Shown one piece after another: positions 1 to 8,987 of a stretch of DNA of 34,981 nt; position 1 is the stretch's first letter; each line of letters begins with the position of its first letter. The stretch is taken from NCBI GenBank assembly GCA_040881945.1, contig JBBECF010000069.1, forward strand, positions 1 to 34,981. Reading direction: 5' to 3'. The notes under the pieces are model-generated. The model saw only the letters and a list, made by a program, of their open reading frames with translations, was not told the DNA's origin and did no database searches. The DNA comes from JBBECF01 sp040881945. GTDB taxonomy: Bacteria; Pseudomonadota; Alphaproteobacteria; Dongiales; Dongiaceae. The position numbers and the translations under genes were made by a program.

Positions 1-233
1 GGCCCCCCCCGGGGGCGGGCGACCGTTCGATCCGTCCGCCGACCCGCCGCAAGTGCCAGTGCCTTTCATGCCCGTGCCGTAGCCCGCGCGCAACGCGCGT
101 ATATTATTGTTCTTACACGAATTTGCCGAGTTATTGTTAAGAATCGGTTACGGCTCCCGAGACTCGTCGCCGGGTGGACGGGACACTCGCGCCGCGCCTT
201 GCCTGCGGGCGCCCGCCGCGCCACAATGACGCG
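1..233. other. Intergenic region upstream of NUDIX gene
   Basis: I see no convincing gene here. The first 20 bases are a C/G run that could be a contig-end artefact. Bases about 100-140 are clearly AT-richer than the surroundings and could hold the promoter of the downstream NUDIX gene, but I cannot fix a -35/-10 pair. A long open frame on the minus strand across this stretch runs antisense to the NUDIX gene and has no recognisable protein features. Confidence 0.4.
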
Positions 234-779
234 ATGACCGGCCCCGAGAGGCCAACGCCCGGCGGCTTCGCCCGCAAGGTTCCGGAAGGCGACACCCGGG
301 CTCGCCTGGTGTGTGCGGACTGCGGCTTCATCGACTACGAGAACCCGAAGGTGGTGGTCGGCTCGGTCGCCGCCTGGCAGGACCGCGTCCTGCTGTGCCG
401 GCGCAGCATCGACCCGCGCCGCGGCTTCTGGACGCTGCCGGCGGGATACCTGGAATTGCACGAGACCACCGCCGAAGGCGCCCTGCGCGAGGCCTGGGAG
501 GAAGCGTGCGCACGGATCGAGATCGACGGCGTGCTCGGCGTCTACAGCATCCCGCGGCTGAGCCAGGTGCAGGTGATCTATCGCGCCCGTCTGTTGTCGG
601 CCGAGATCGCGCCCGGCGCGGAAAGCGTCGAGGTCGGCCTGTTCCGCTGGGCCGACATTCCCTGGGACGACCTTGCGTTTCCCTCGGTGCGCTGGGCGCT
701 CGGCCATTTCCGCGACACCGCCGGCCGGGCGCCGTTCGCCGCCCGCGCCAATCCGCCGGGCGAACTCGGCAATTTCTGA
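234..779 (+). CDS. NUDIX hydrolase with half zinc-ribbon
   Basis: Predicted pyrophosphohydrolase of the NUDIX superfamily, 181 residues, cleaving a nucleoside-diphosphate-linked substrate that the sequence does not identify. The NUDIX box is complete: Gly71, five residues, Glu77, seven residues, then REAWEE at 85-90. An N-terminal CADCG (Cys27, Cys30) followed by YENPKVVVG resembles the zinc-ribbon linker of NudC-like NUDIX proteins, but the first CxxC pair of that ribbon is absent. I chose the ATG at 234 because the protein then begins just before a PTPGGF segment typical of alphaproteobacterial homologues as I recall them. An upstream in-frame ATG at 174 would add 20 residues of low-complexity sequence. 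The gene stands alone and converges on the DMT transporter gene. The family is certain and the substrate unknown. Confidence 0.9.
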   Translation: MTGPERPTPGGFARKVPEGDTRARLVCADCGFIDYENPKVVVGSVAAWQDRVLLCRRSIDPRRGFWTLPAGYLELHETTAEGALREAWEEACARIEIDGVLGVYSIPRLSQVQVIYRARLLSAEIAPGAESVEVGLFRWADIPWDDLAFPSVRWALGHFRDTAGRAPFAARANPPGELGNF

Positions 780-783
780 ACCC

Positions 784-933
784 TAATGTCCTGCCCCGGA
801 AATTCGTTTTCGAATTTCTGGGACCCGCTGCGCCGGAGCGCCAGCGAGGCGAGTGAGCAGGCCACTAGATTCAAATACTTAGTGGCCCGTTCACCCCGAA
901 ATTCGTGAAACGAATTTCGCGGACGGGACACTA
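784..933. repeat. MITE-like element with terminal inverted repeats
   Basis: About 150 bases between convergent genes, bounded by 23-base terminal inverted repeats: 784-806 (begins TAATGTCCTG) and the complement of 911-933 (begins TAGTGTCCCG), matching at 18 of 23 positions. Inside are a hairpin with 8-bp arms GAAATTCG/CGAATTTC and a TTTT loop (799-818), a 7-bp inverted repeat GCCACTA/TAGTGGC (861-886), and a perfect 10-bp hairpin CGAAATTCGT/ACGAATTTCG (897-919). There is no coding capacity. The right end supplies the TAG stop (931-933) of the transporter gene. It resembles a non-autonomous mobile element; the mobilising transposase family is unknown. Confidence 0.65.
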
Positions 934-1782
934 TGCCGCGACCTGCAGGATGACGCTGCCGATCGCCACCAGGGCGGCGGCGGCGATCCGGCGGCGGCCG
1001 AACGGCTCACCCAGCAACAGCGTCCCGATGACGGCCGCGAGGATGACGCTGGTCTCGCGCAACGCCGAGACGTGGGCGATCGGCGCATGCGCCATCGCCC
1101 AGATGACGATTCCGTAGCCGAGGCCGGCGATCAGGCCGCCGACGATCCCACGGCCGAGCTGCGCGCCGAAGCTCGCGACGATGCGGCCGCGGCGCAGCCA
1201 CAGCGTGACGAGCAGCAGCGGCGGGCCGTCGAGGGCGAGCAGCCAGGCGACGTAGGCGAGCGGCTCCCCGGCGCGGCGCACGCCCATGCCGTCGGCGATG
1301 GAGTAGAGGGCGATCGTGACGCTGGTGGCGAGCGCGAAACCGATCGCCCTGGTCTCGCCGTCGCGGGCGACCCGCCCCGGCGTCGCCAGGCTCATGATGC
1401 CGAGCGAGACGACGCCGACGCCGACCAGCTCGAGCGGGCGAAGCGCCTCGCCGGCGAAGGCCCACGCTCCCAGCGCGATCATGATCGGCGACGCGCCCCG
1501 GGCGATCGGATAAACCTGCGACAGGTCGCCCAGGCGATAGGCGTTGGCCAGCGTGACGTAGTAGATGCCATGCACCAACAGCGAGGTGACGAGGAACGGC
1601 CAGCTCTCGGGGGCGGGCAGCGGCAGGAACGGCAGCAGGACCAGGGCGGGCACGCCCGAGATCAGCATCACCAGCGCCTGCATCACGACCTTGTCGGCGG
1701 CCGACTTGACCAGCGCGTTCCAGCTCGCGTGCATGACCGCGGCGGCCAGGACCAGGAGCGCGACGACGGGGTCGAGGGTCAT
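931..1782 (-). CDS. EamA/DMT-family transporter
   Basis: Integral inner-membrane permease of the drug/metabolite transporter superfamily, 283 residues. Two tandem EamA-like halves, roughly residues 5-140 and 150-280, give about ten hydrophobic segments. The second half ends with a segment of the form LRETSVILAAVIGTLLLGEP, which is characteristic of the family. The substrate cannot be inferred; exporters of amino acids and metabolites share this architecture. It lies 51 bases downstream of the FkbM methyltransferase gene on the same strand and may be cotranscribed. Its stop codon TAG (931-933) is the outermost triplet of the adjoining inverted-repeat element, so the native C-terminus may have been changed slightly by insertion. 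Confidence 0.88.
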   Translation of the reverse strand: MTLDPVVALLVLAAAVMHASWNALVKSAADKVVMQALVMLISGVPALVLLPFLPLPAPESWPFLVTSLLVHGIYYVTLANAYRLGDLSQVYPIARGASPIMIALGAWAFAGEALRPLELVGVGVVSLGIMSLATPGRVARDGETRAIGFALATSVTIALYSIADGMGVRRAGEPLAYVAWLLALDGPPLLLVTLWLRRGRIVASFGAQLGRGIVGGLIAGLGYGIVIWAMAHAPIAHVSALRETSVILAAVIGTLLLGEPFGRRRIAAAALVAIGSVILQVAA

Positions 1783-1833
1783 GGCAAGCGGGAATCGGAT
1801 CGGCCGCCCGCCGCCCCGGGGCGGGCCGGCGCC

Positions 1834-2685
1834 CTAGTCCGGTTCGCCCGGCGTGTCGGCCAGGCGCCGCGAGACCTCGTTCCGCCCGGTCCTGGCGATG
1901 GCGAGCACGACGCGGCGCGTCCGCCACGGCGTCGCGCCGTAGTCGAGGCGGTGCCGGTCGGCGTCGTAGAGCACCAGCTCATAGCCTTGCTCGAGCAACC
2001 ACTCAGCGACCCGCTCCGGGCTGTGCCCGTAGTCGGCGAGGGCCTGGTCGAGCGCGATCAGCAGCGCCGGCGGGTTGCCCTCGCGCAGCATTTCCATGGC
2101 CCCCTGCAGCGCGCTCGCCTCGCCGCCGGCGACGTCGAGGCGCATCAGGGCATAACGCAGGTGGCTCGCGACCTCGTCCAGGCGCACGCTTTCGACGCCG
2201 ACCACGCTGGTCGCCAGCTCGCCGGGCAGCGGCACGCGCCGGCGGCCGGACTTCGTCGTGGCGTCGGCAAAGCGGCCCTGGCCCGACACGGCCGCCGCCA
2301 GCCACGGGTGCACGACCACCTGGGTGGAGCGGTTCAGCGCGATGTTCTCGGCCAGCCGCCGGCGCATCTGCGGGCTGGGTTCGAAGGCGTCGACGCGGCC
2401 GGCGCGGCCGACCAGCTCGCCGGCCAGCAGGCTGTAGATGCCGATGTTGGCGCCGATGTCGAGAACGGCGTCGCCCGGCCGCAGATAGCGGCGCATGAAC
2501 TGCGTGTTGTGATAATCGTAGTCGAAGCCGCCGCGCACCAGCGCGTTCGCCTCGGCGGTGTTCGGATAGCAGCGGATGCGGACATTGTCGTCGATCGGCA
2601 GGTCGAACGGCCGGCCGGTGGCGTTGTACCACAGTCCCCAGGCCGCGCGCCGGCCGAGCGTGCCCAGGCGGTGAACCGGCCCCAT
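1834..2685 (-). CDS. FkbM family methyltransferase
   Basis: SAM-dependent methyltransferase of the FkbM family, about 283 residues, expected to O-methylate a small molecule or glycan. Motif I is clear (VLDIGANIGIYSLLA), followed by an acidic residue in VDAFEPSPQMRRRLAENI, the usual SAM-ribose contact region. The later signature, normally close to KIDVEGAE, reads RLDVAGGEASALQGA here, so Lys is replaced by Arg and the EG pair is altered. The start is either GTG at 2694 or ATG at 2685; I used the ATG. The gene follows ftsY by about 65 bases on the same strand, and the DMT transporter gene follows it. No neighbour reveals the acceptor. The conserved dapF-mtaB-ftsY block ends just upstream, so this gene may be a lineage-specific addition. 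Confidence 0.82.
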   Translation of the reverse strand: MGPVHRLGTLGRRAAWGLWYNATGRPFDLPIDDNVRIRCYPNTAEANALVRGGFDYDYHNTQFMRRYLRPGDAVLDIGANIGIYSLLAGELVGRAGRVDAFEPSPQMRRRLAENIALNRSTQVVVHPWLAAAVSGQGRFADATTKSGRRRVPLPGELATSVVGVESVRLDEVASHLRYALMRLDVAGGEASALQGAMEMLREGNPPALLIALDQALADYGHSPERVAEWLLEQGYELVLYDADRHRLDYGATPWRTRRVVLAIARTGRNEVSRRLADTPGEPD

Positions 2686-2749
2686 TCCACTCACGACGAT
2701 GGCTCTCGGCTGTGCATGCGCGTTCCGCGCGGATACTGCCGAAGATTCC

Positions 2750-3739
2750 TCATGGATTCAAACCCATTAGCGAACGGGCGAAGGCCGTCGCCGAAAACGG
2801 CCGCAGGTCGTCGATGCCTTCGCCCACGCCGACCGCATGGATCGGCAGGCCGAATCGTTCGGCCAGCGCCACCAGCACCCCGCCGCGCGCCGTGCCGTCG
2901 AGCTTAGTCACGACCAGCCCGCTCACCGCGGTCATCTGCCGGAACACCTCCACCTGGGAATGGGCGTTCTGGCCGGTCGTGGCGTCGAGAACGAGCAGGC
3001 AGTCATGCGGCGCCGACGGATCGATCTTACGCAGCGCACGGATAATTTTCTGTAACTCGGCCATCAGATGGGCCTTGTTGTGCAGCCGCCCGGCGGTGTC
3101 GACCAGCAGCACGTCGGCGCCGGCCCGGCGCGCCTGCTCAAGCGCGTCGAAGGCCAATCCGGCGGCGTCGGCCCCGGCCTCGCCCGCCACGACCCGGGCG
3201 CCCGCCCGCTCGCCCCAGATCTTGAGCTGCTCGACCGCGGCGGCGCGGAACGTGTCGCAGGCGGCCAGCATCGGCCGCCGGCCCTCGGCCGCGAACAGGC
3301 GCGCCAGCTTGCCGACGGTCGTCGTCTTGCCGGTGCCGTTGACGCCAACCACGAGCACGACATGCGGCCGGTGCGCCGGGTCGAGGACGAGCGGCCGCGC
3401 CACGGGAGCGAGGATCGCCGCGATGTCCTCGGCCAGGGCCGCGCGCACCTCCTCAGCCGTCACCTCCTTGTCGAAGCGGGTCTTGGCCAGGTCGGCGGTC
3501 AGCCGGGCCGCCGTGGCTGGCCCCAGATCGGCGGCGACGAGCAGCTCCTCGAGTTGCTCGAGCGCCGCCGCGTCGAGCCGGCGGCGGGTCAGGACGGCGG
3601 CGATGCCCTCGCTCAGCCGGGTCGAGCTGCGGCCCAGGCCCTCGCGCAGGCGGGCGAACCAGCCGGGCCTGGGCGCGGCCTCGGCGGCCCCGGCTCCGCC
3701 GGAGGCCTCGCCGCGGCGCGGGCGGCCGGCGTCGCTCAT
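2750..3739 (-). CDS. ftsY: Signal recognition particle receptor FtsY
   Basis: SRP receptor GTPase, 329 residues, which docks the Ffh-ribosome complex at the inner membrane for cotranslational insertion. A short N-terminal segment rich in Ala, Gly and Pro (about 1-25) replaces the long acidic A domain of enterobacterial FtsY. The N domain follows (about 30-110), then the G domain with P-loop GVNGTGKTTT at 132-141. Further motifs are DTFRAAAVEQL, DTAGR and TKLDGTARGG, and the protein ends GLNP. The start at 3739 overlaps the mtaB stop by four bases (ATGA), indicating translational coupling. In frame, the sequence stays open upstream into mtaB, but only this start gives an FtsY-like N-terminus. 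Its partner ffh is encoded 2.3 kb away on the other strand. Confidence 0.97.
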   Translation of the reverse strand: MSDAGRPRRGEASGGAGAAEAAPRPGWFARLREGLGRSSTRLSEGIAAVLTRRRLDAAALEQLEELLVAADLGPATAARLTADLAKTRFDKEVTAEEVRAALAEDIAAILAPVARPLVLDPAHRPHVVLVVGVNGTGKTTTVGKLARLFAAEGRRPMLAACDTFRAAAVEQLKIWGERAGARVVAGEAGADAAGLAFDALEQARRAGADVLLVDTAGRLHNKAHLMAELQKIIRALRKIDPSAPHDCLLVLDATTGQNAHSQVEVFRQMTAVSGLVVTKLDGTARGGVLVALAERFGLPIHAVGVGEGIDDLRPFSATAFARSLMGLNP

Positions 3740-5001
3740 GCGGCGCGGCGGCCGATCAGCTCGTCGCCGGCGACGCCGGTGATGCACGCGGTCACGATCT
3801 CGCCGGGCCGCGCCGGCCCGTCGAGCCGCACCGCGGCGAAGTGCTCGCTGTGGCCGCGGGCGCCGTCGGCGTCGCTCGTCTCCACCAGCACGGCGGCGGC
3901 GGTGCCGCGCCGGCCCGCGAGGTAGCGCCGCCGCGCCGCCGCGCCCGCCGTACGCAGCCGCGCCGCCCGCTCGCGGCGCAGGCCAGGGGCAAGCTGCGGC
4001 ATGCGCGCCGCCGGCGTGCCGGCCCGCGCCGAATAAGGGAATACGTGCAGGTAGGCGAGCCCGCAATCCTCGATCAGCCCCAGGCTGCGCTCGAACATCG
4101 CCTCGCTCTCGGTCGGGAAGCCGGCGATCAGGTCGGCGCCGAACGCGATATCGGGGCGCACGCGCCGCAGCCGCGCGCACAAGGCCACGGCGTCGGCGCG
4201 GCTGTGGCGGCGCTTCATGCGTTTCAGAATCAGGTCGTCGCCGGCCTGCAACGACAGGTGCAGATGCGGCATCAGCCGCGCCTCGTCGCCGACCAGGCGC
4301 AGCAGCTCGTCATCGACCTCGACCGGGTCGAGCGAACTCAGGCGCAGCCGCGGCAGCTCCGGCACCTCGTCGAGCAGCCGGCGCACCAGCGCCCCGAGAT
4401 TCGGCTGGCCCGGCAGATCGGCGCCGTAGGCGGTAAGGTCGACGCCGGTCAGCACCGCCTCGGCGGTGCCGGCCTCGACCAGCGCGCGGACCTGGGCGAC
4501 GACTTGTTCGGCCGGCACGCTGCGGCTCGGGCCGCGCCCGTAGGGGATGATGCAGAAGGTGCAGCGGTGATCGCAGCCCTGCTGCACCTGGACGAAGGCG
4601 CGGGCGCGGCCGGCGAAGCCGGCGATCAGGTGGCCGGCGGTCTCGCGCACCGCCATGATGTCGTCGACGAGAACGCGCGGCGCGCCATCGGCCAGCCGCC
4701 GGAAGCTGTCGGCGTTCAGCTTCTCGGCGTTGCCGAGAACGTGGTCCACCTCGGGCATGGCGGCGAAGGCGTCGGGGGCGATCTGCGCGGCGCAGCCGGT
4801 GACGACAATGCGGGCGCCCGGGTGCTCGCGCCGCGCCTTGCGGATCGCCTGGCGCGCCTGGCGCTCGGCCTCGGCGGTGACGGCGCAGGTGTTGACGATG
4901 ACCGCGTCGGCCAGGCCGGCGGCGGCGGCGTGGCCGCGCATCACCTCGGACTCGAAGGCGTTGAGGCGGCAGCCGAAGGTGACGATGCGCGGCTCGGCCA
5001 T
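3736..5001 (-). CDS. mtaB: tRNA methylthiotransferase MtaB (t6A37 to ms2t6A37)
   Basis: Radical-SAM methylthiotransferase, 421 residues, that adds a methylthio group to t6A37 of ANN-decoding tRNAs. The N-terminal MTTase domain has three cluster-binding cysteines: Cys11 (FGCRLN), Cys39 (NTCAVT) and Cys70 (VTGCAAQ). The radical-SAM core has CDHRCTFC at 143-150, coordinating the second 4Fe-4S cluster. The C-terminal part (about 370-420) is compatible with a TRAM RNA-binding domain. The FGCRLN and CTFCIIPYGRG signatures fit the MtaB subfamily better than MiaB or RimO. The gene lies 10 bases after dapF and overlaps ftsY by four bases, the conserved alphaproteobacterial arrangement dapF-mtaB-ftsY. 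Confidence 0.94.
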   Translation of the reverse strand: MAEPRIVTFGCRLNAFESEVMRGHAAAAGLADAVIVNTCAVTAEAERQARQAIRKARREHPGARIVVTGCAAQIAPDAFAAMPEVDHVLGNAEKLNADSFRRLADGAPRVLVDDIMAVRETAGHLIAGFAGRARAFVQVQQGCDHRCTFCIIPYGRGPSRSVPAEQVVAQVRALVEAGTAEAVLTGVDLTAYGADLPGQPNLGALVRRLLDEVPELPRLRLSSLDPVEVDDELLRLVGDEARLMPHLHLSLQAGDDLILKRMKRRHSRADAVALCARLRRVRPDIAFGADLIAGFPTESEAMFERSLGLIEDCGLAYLHVFPYSARAGTPAARMPQLAPGLRRERAARLRTAGAAARRRYLAGRRGTAAAVLVETSDADGARGHSEHFAAVRLDGPARPGEIVTACITGVAGDELIGRRAA

Positions 5002-5011
5002 GGCGCCGCCT

Positions 5012-5845
5012 TCAGCCGAGCAGCGAGTCGTCGAGCGCGCCGGCGAAACTGATCGCCGCCGGACCGGTCATCGCGACGTGGCCGTCGGCGCGCCACTCGA
5101 TCGCCAGCGTGCCGCCGTCGAGCGCGACCTCGACCTTGCGCTCGGCGAGCCCGCGGCGCACCGCCGCGACCGCGGTCGCGCAGGCGCCCGAACCGCAGGC
5201 GCGCGTGATCCCGGCGCCGCGCTCCCACACGCGCATGCGGATGCGCGTCGGCGACAGCATGGTCGCGACCTCGATATTGGCGCGCTGCGGGAACATCGGG
5301 TGGCGCTCCAATTGCGGCCCCAGCGCCGCCAGGTCGATCGCCTCGGCGTCGGGCACGAAGAAGACGGCGTGCGGGTTGCCGACATTGACGGCGACCGGAT
5401 CGCGGAGCGGCCCCAGCGCCAGGTCGAGGCGCAACGTGTCGGCCGGCCCGGCCAGCGGGATGTCGCGCCAGTCGAGCCGCGCCGGCCCCATGTCCACGAC
5501 GACAAGACCGCCGCCGGCGGCCGCGGCCTGCAACAGGCCCGCCGCCGTCTCGACCGCCACCCGATCGGTCCGCTTCTCGCGCATCAACAGCAGGGCGACG
5601 CAGCGCGTGCCGTTGCCGCAGGCCTCGACCTCGCCGCCGTCGGCGTTGAGGATGCGCAACGCGGCGTCGGCGTGGCCGTTCAGCGGCGGCTCGATGACGA
5701 TGATCTGATCGCAGCCGACGCCGGTCCGCCGGTCGGCGATCGCGCGCGCCGCCGCCGGCCCGAGGGCGACCGGCCGGACGCGCCCATCGATGACGACGAC
5801 GTCGTTGCCCAGGCCGTGCATCTTGATGAATTCGAATCCCGCCAC
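5012..5845 (-). CDS. dapF: Diaminopimelate epimerase DapF
   Basis: Interconverts LL- and meso-diaminopimelate for lysine and peptidoglycan synthesis; 277 residues, normal family length. Both catalytic cysteine motifs are present: ACGNGTRC with Cys76 near the end of the first lobe, and TRACGSGACATA in the second lobe. The N-terminal FIKMHGLGND motif is intact. I chose GTG at 5845 because it places FEFIKMHGLGND at the expected position; an ATG at 5989 would add 48 unrelated residues. No Shine-Dalgarno is evident before the GTG, and a TATACC hexamer lies only eight bases upstream, so the message could be nearly leaderless (inference). First gene of the dapF-mtaB-ftsY operon, divergent from ffh. 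Confidence 0.96.
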   Translation of the reverse strand: MAGFEFIKMHGLGNDVVVIDGRVRPVALGPAAARAIADRRTGVGCDQIIVIEPPLNGHADAALRILNADGGEVEACGNGTRCVALLLMREKRTDRVAVETAAGLLQAAAAGGGLVVVDMGPARLDWRDIPLAGPADTLRLDLALGPLRDPVAVNVGNPHAVFFVPDAEAIDLAALGPQLERHPMFPQRANIEVATMLSPTRIRMRVWERGAGITRACGSGACATAVAAVRRGLAERKVEVALDGGTLAIEWRADGHVAMTGPAAISFAGALDDSLLG

Positions 5846-5918
5846 GATGGCAGGGTATATGGGCCGGGATCCGGCCCGAGTCCACCGGATTCCGGGCGCG
5901 CGGCCGGTCGGCGGCGCC

Positions 5919-5947
5919 TTGACTTGGCTCGGCCCTGCCTCTAACTT
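5919..5947 (+). promoter_or_regulatory. Probable housekeeping sigma promoter for ffh-rpsP
   Basis: A TTGACT -35 hexamer (5919-5924, preceded by C, which alphaproteobacterial promoters favour) is separated by exactly 17 bases from a TAACTT -10 hexamer (5942-5947). Transcription would begin near 5954 and give a leader of about 105 bases before the ffh ATG. No other -35/-10 pair of this quality is visible in the dapF-ffh divergent region. Confidence 0.6.
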
Positions 5948-6060
5948 CCGCCGCACGCCAAGGCGAGATTTACGATCCACCGGCCCCACGGGGCCACGTC
6001 CGTCCGCGAGTGTCGCGCACGGGCGCGTTCGAGTTTGTGTGACTTAGAGGCCGCTTCGCC

Positions 6061-7413
<1,353 letters not shown>

Positions 7414-7443
7414 CCGATAGCTGATAACCAACAGGAGCAAACC

Positions 7444-7821
7444 ATGGCACTGAAGATTCGACTCACCCGGGCCGGCGCCAAGAAACGCCCGTTCTATCGC
7501 GTCGTCATCGCCGACTCGCGCAGCCCGCGCGACGGCCGTTTCGTCGAGAAGATCGGCACCTACAACCCGATGCTGCCGCAGGGCCACGCCGACCGCCTCA
7601 AACTGGACACGGACCGCGTCCGGCACTGGCTCGGCGTCGGCGCCCAGCCGACCGAACGGGTCGCGTTGTTCCTCGCCCATGCCGGATTGGCGCCGATGCC
7701 CGCGCGCCGCGAGCAGCCGGTTCAAAGCAAGCCCAAGGCCAAGGCGCAGGAGCGCCTGAAGACGGCGGCCGAGGCCAAGACGGCGGCCGCGGCGCCGGCC
7801 GCGGCGCCGCCGGCCGAATAG
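7444..7821 (+). CDS. rpsP: 30S ribosomal protein S16
   Basis: Small-subunit ribosomal protein S16, 125 residues. The conserved core occupies about residues 1-85 (LKIRLTRAGAKKRPFYRVVI, then DGRFVEKIGTYNP). A C-terminal tail of about 40 residues rich in Ala, Lys and Pro extends beyond the bacterial average; such tails are common in Alphaproteobacteria. The start is well supported by AGGAG at 7433-7437, six bases before the ATG. It follows ffh and precedes rimM, the usual order, but a twin-hairpin repeat sits between rpsP and rimM. Confidence 0.98.
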   Translation: MALKIRLTRAGAKKRPFYRVVIADSRSPRDGRFVEKIGTYNPMLPQGHADRLKLDTDRVRHWLGVGAQPTERVALFLAHAGLAPMPARREQPVQSKPKAKAQERLKTAAEAKTAAAAPAAAPPAE

Positions 7822-7833
7822 CCGCGCGCGCAA

Positions 7834-7893
7834 CCTCATGTTTCGACAGGCTCAACATGAGGTCCTCGTCCTGAGCCTGTCGAAGGACGAGGA
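7834..7893. repeat. Twin-hairpin repeat with complementary loops
   Basis: Two adjacent perfect hairpins fill most of the rpsP-rimM gap. Hairpin one has 9-bp arms CCTCATGTT/AACATGAGG (7834-7842 and 7854-7862). Hairpin two has 9-bp arms TCCTCGTCC/GGACGAGGA (7863-7871 and 7885-7893). The loop of the first (TCGACAGGCTC) is the exact reverse complement of bases 7873-7883 in the loop of the second. The pair can therefore form a loop-loop contact or refold into one long stem with 13-bp arms (7842-7854 with 7872-7884). A related copy lies at about 15764-15824. Confidence 0.75.
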
Positions 7894-7953
7894 CCGGGTC
7901 ACGGAGTCATGAAGCCAGGTGGACGTGCGCCGCCGCCCGGCAGCGACGACCCA

Positions 7954-8511
7954 ATGGCGGTAACGAACCGCGTGCTGGTCGGCGTCGTCGCCGGCGCCCA
8001 CGGCGTGCGTGGGGCGGTGCGCGTCCGCAGCTTCACCGAGCGCCCGGCGGACCTGGCGGCCTACGGCCCGCTCACCGACGAGGGCGGCCGGCGCCGCATC
8101 GCGCTGACCGTCGCCGGGCCGGCGCCGGGGGCGAAGGGCGGGCTGATCGCCCGCATCGCGGGGGTCGAGGACCGCGCCGCCGCCGCCGCGCTCCGGGGCC
8201 TCCGGCTCTATGTCCCGCGCACCGCCCTGCCGGAACCGGCGTCGGACGAATACTACTGCGCCGACCTGATCGGGCTGGCCGTGGAATTGCTGGACGGATC
8301 GCCCTTCGGGCGCGTCGCGGCGGTGGACAATTTCGGCGCCGGCGACGTGATGGAGATCGAGCGGCCGGCCGGCGGCGCGCTCAGCGTGCCGTTCACGAAG
8401 GCCGTCGTCCCGGTGGTGGACCCGGCCGGCGGGCGCATCGTCCTCGACCCGCCGCCGGGGTTGCTGGAAAACCCGGAAGCCCCGCCCCGCCGGAAAGGCG
8501 TGAAACCATAG
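7954..8511 (+). CDS. rimM: Ribosome maturation factor RimM
   Basis: 16S rRNA processing factor that binds S19 and helps mature the 30S head; 185 residues from the start used here. The N-terminal RimM domain opens RVLVGVVAGAHGVRGAVRVRSFTERPADL, shown here only as its family signature, and the C-terminal PRC-barrel-like half contains YYCADLIGLAV and the VPFTKAVVPVVD segment. An ATG at 7909 would add 15 Gly/Pro-rich residues, and the GGAG before it is only two bases away. I preferred the second ATG because family members usually begin close to the RVLVG strand. The usual next genes, trmD and rplS, do not follow. Confidence 0.93.
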   Translation: MAVTNRVLVGVVAGAHGVRGAVRVRSFTERPADLAAYGPLTDEGGRRRIALTVAGPAPGAKGGLIARIAGVEDRAAAAALRGLRLYVPRTALPEPASDEYYCADLIGLAVELLDGSPFGRVAAVDNFGAGDVMEIERPAGGALSVPFTKAVVPVVDPAGGRIVLDPPPGLLENPEAPPRRKGVKP

Positions 8512-8643
8512 AGGCAGCGCGCCAGGGAGGCCGGCAAGGCGTAGAGGGTGCAAGTGCCTTACAGCGAAGGTTTAACACGCCACGCTGGCCCCGGGTCTTG
8601 CGCGTCGCATCGTGAGGTGCGGGGCGACCCCATCCAGTCGGAT

Positions 8644-8672
8644 GTAGGGGCGGGTTTGAAACCCGCCCCTAC
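8644..8672. repeat. Palindrome with 14-bp perfect arms
   Basis: Arms GTAGGGGCGGGTTT (8644-8657) and AAACCCGCCCCTAC (8659-8672) surround a single central G. This is typical of a short dispersed palindromic repeat and too symmetric to be chance. There is no T-run after it, so it is not an obvious rho-independent terminator for rimM. Confidence 0.7.
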
Positions 8673-8717
8673 GGCATCTCGCCAAGGCGCGGTCGCGGAC
8701 GCCTGCGCGGACCGGTC

Positions 8718-8733
8718 TCGTCCCGCGGGACGA
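8718..8733. repeat. Perfect 16-bp palindrome
   Basis: TCGTCCCGCGGGACGA reads identically on both strands. It could be a protein-binding operator or part of a decayed repeat; nothing nearby decides between them. Confidence 0.5.
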
Positions 8734-8844
8734 ACCCTCAAAAAAATTGAGCGATCTACCCCATGCCCAGCGGGCGAACGACACCAAAATGTCGCTTTCA
8801 GGACAGTTTCGCCCGGCGGGCCTTCGCCCACCGACCTTGCTTCG

Positions 8845-8873
8845 CCCGCCGAAGCGAGCTTCGCGAAGGCGGG
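8845..8873. repeat. Nested inverted repeat
   Basis: Outer arms CCCGCC (8845-8850) and GGCGGG (8868-8873) enclose an inner hairpin CGAAGC/GCTTCG (8850-8855 and 8858-8863) with a GA loop. The outer C at 8850 is shared with the inner stem. It is part of the palindrome-dense zone after rimM, with unknown function. Confidence 0.45.
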
Positions 8874-8987
8874 AGGCCTTCGGCCCGTAGGCGGGAGCGA
8901 GCGACTCCGCGCCCGGTCCAGGGAGGACGGCCGCAAGTACGTCTCTACGATGTCAAACAGCAGGCGGCCGATGCCGCGCGGCCAAGG

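Noticed and set aside
5826..5850. tRNA 3'-end-like string TTCGAATCCCGCCACG
   Set aside because: It resembles a T-arm and acceptor end, but it encodes the DapF N-terminus on the other strand and no D-arm or anticodon arm can be folded beside it.
5861..5877. Inverted repeat GGGCCGG/CCGGCCC upstream of dapF
   Set aside because: In 70 percent GC DNA, seven-base GC-only arms are not rare; no T-run and no repeat elsewhere in the window.
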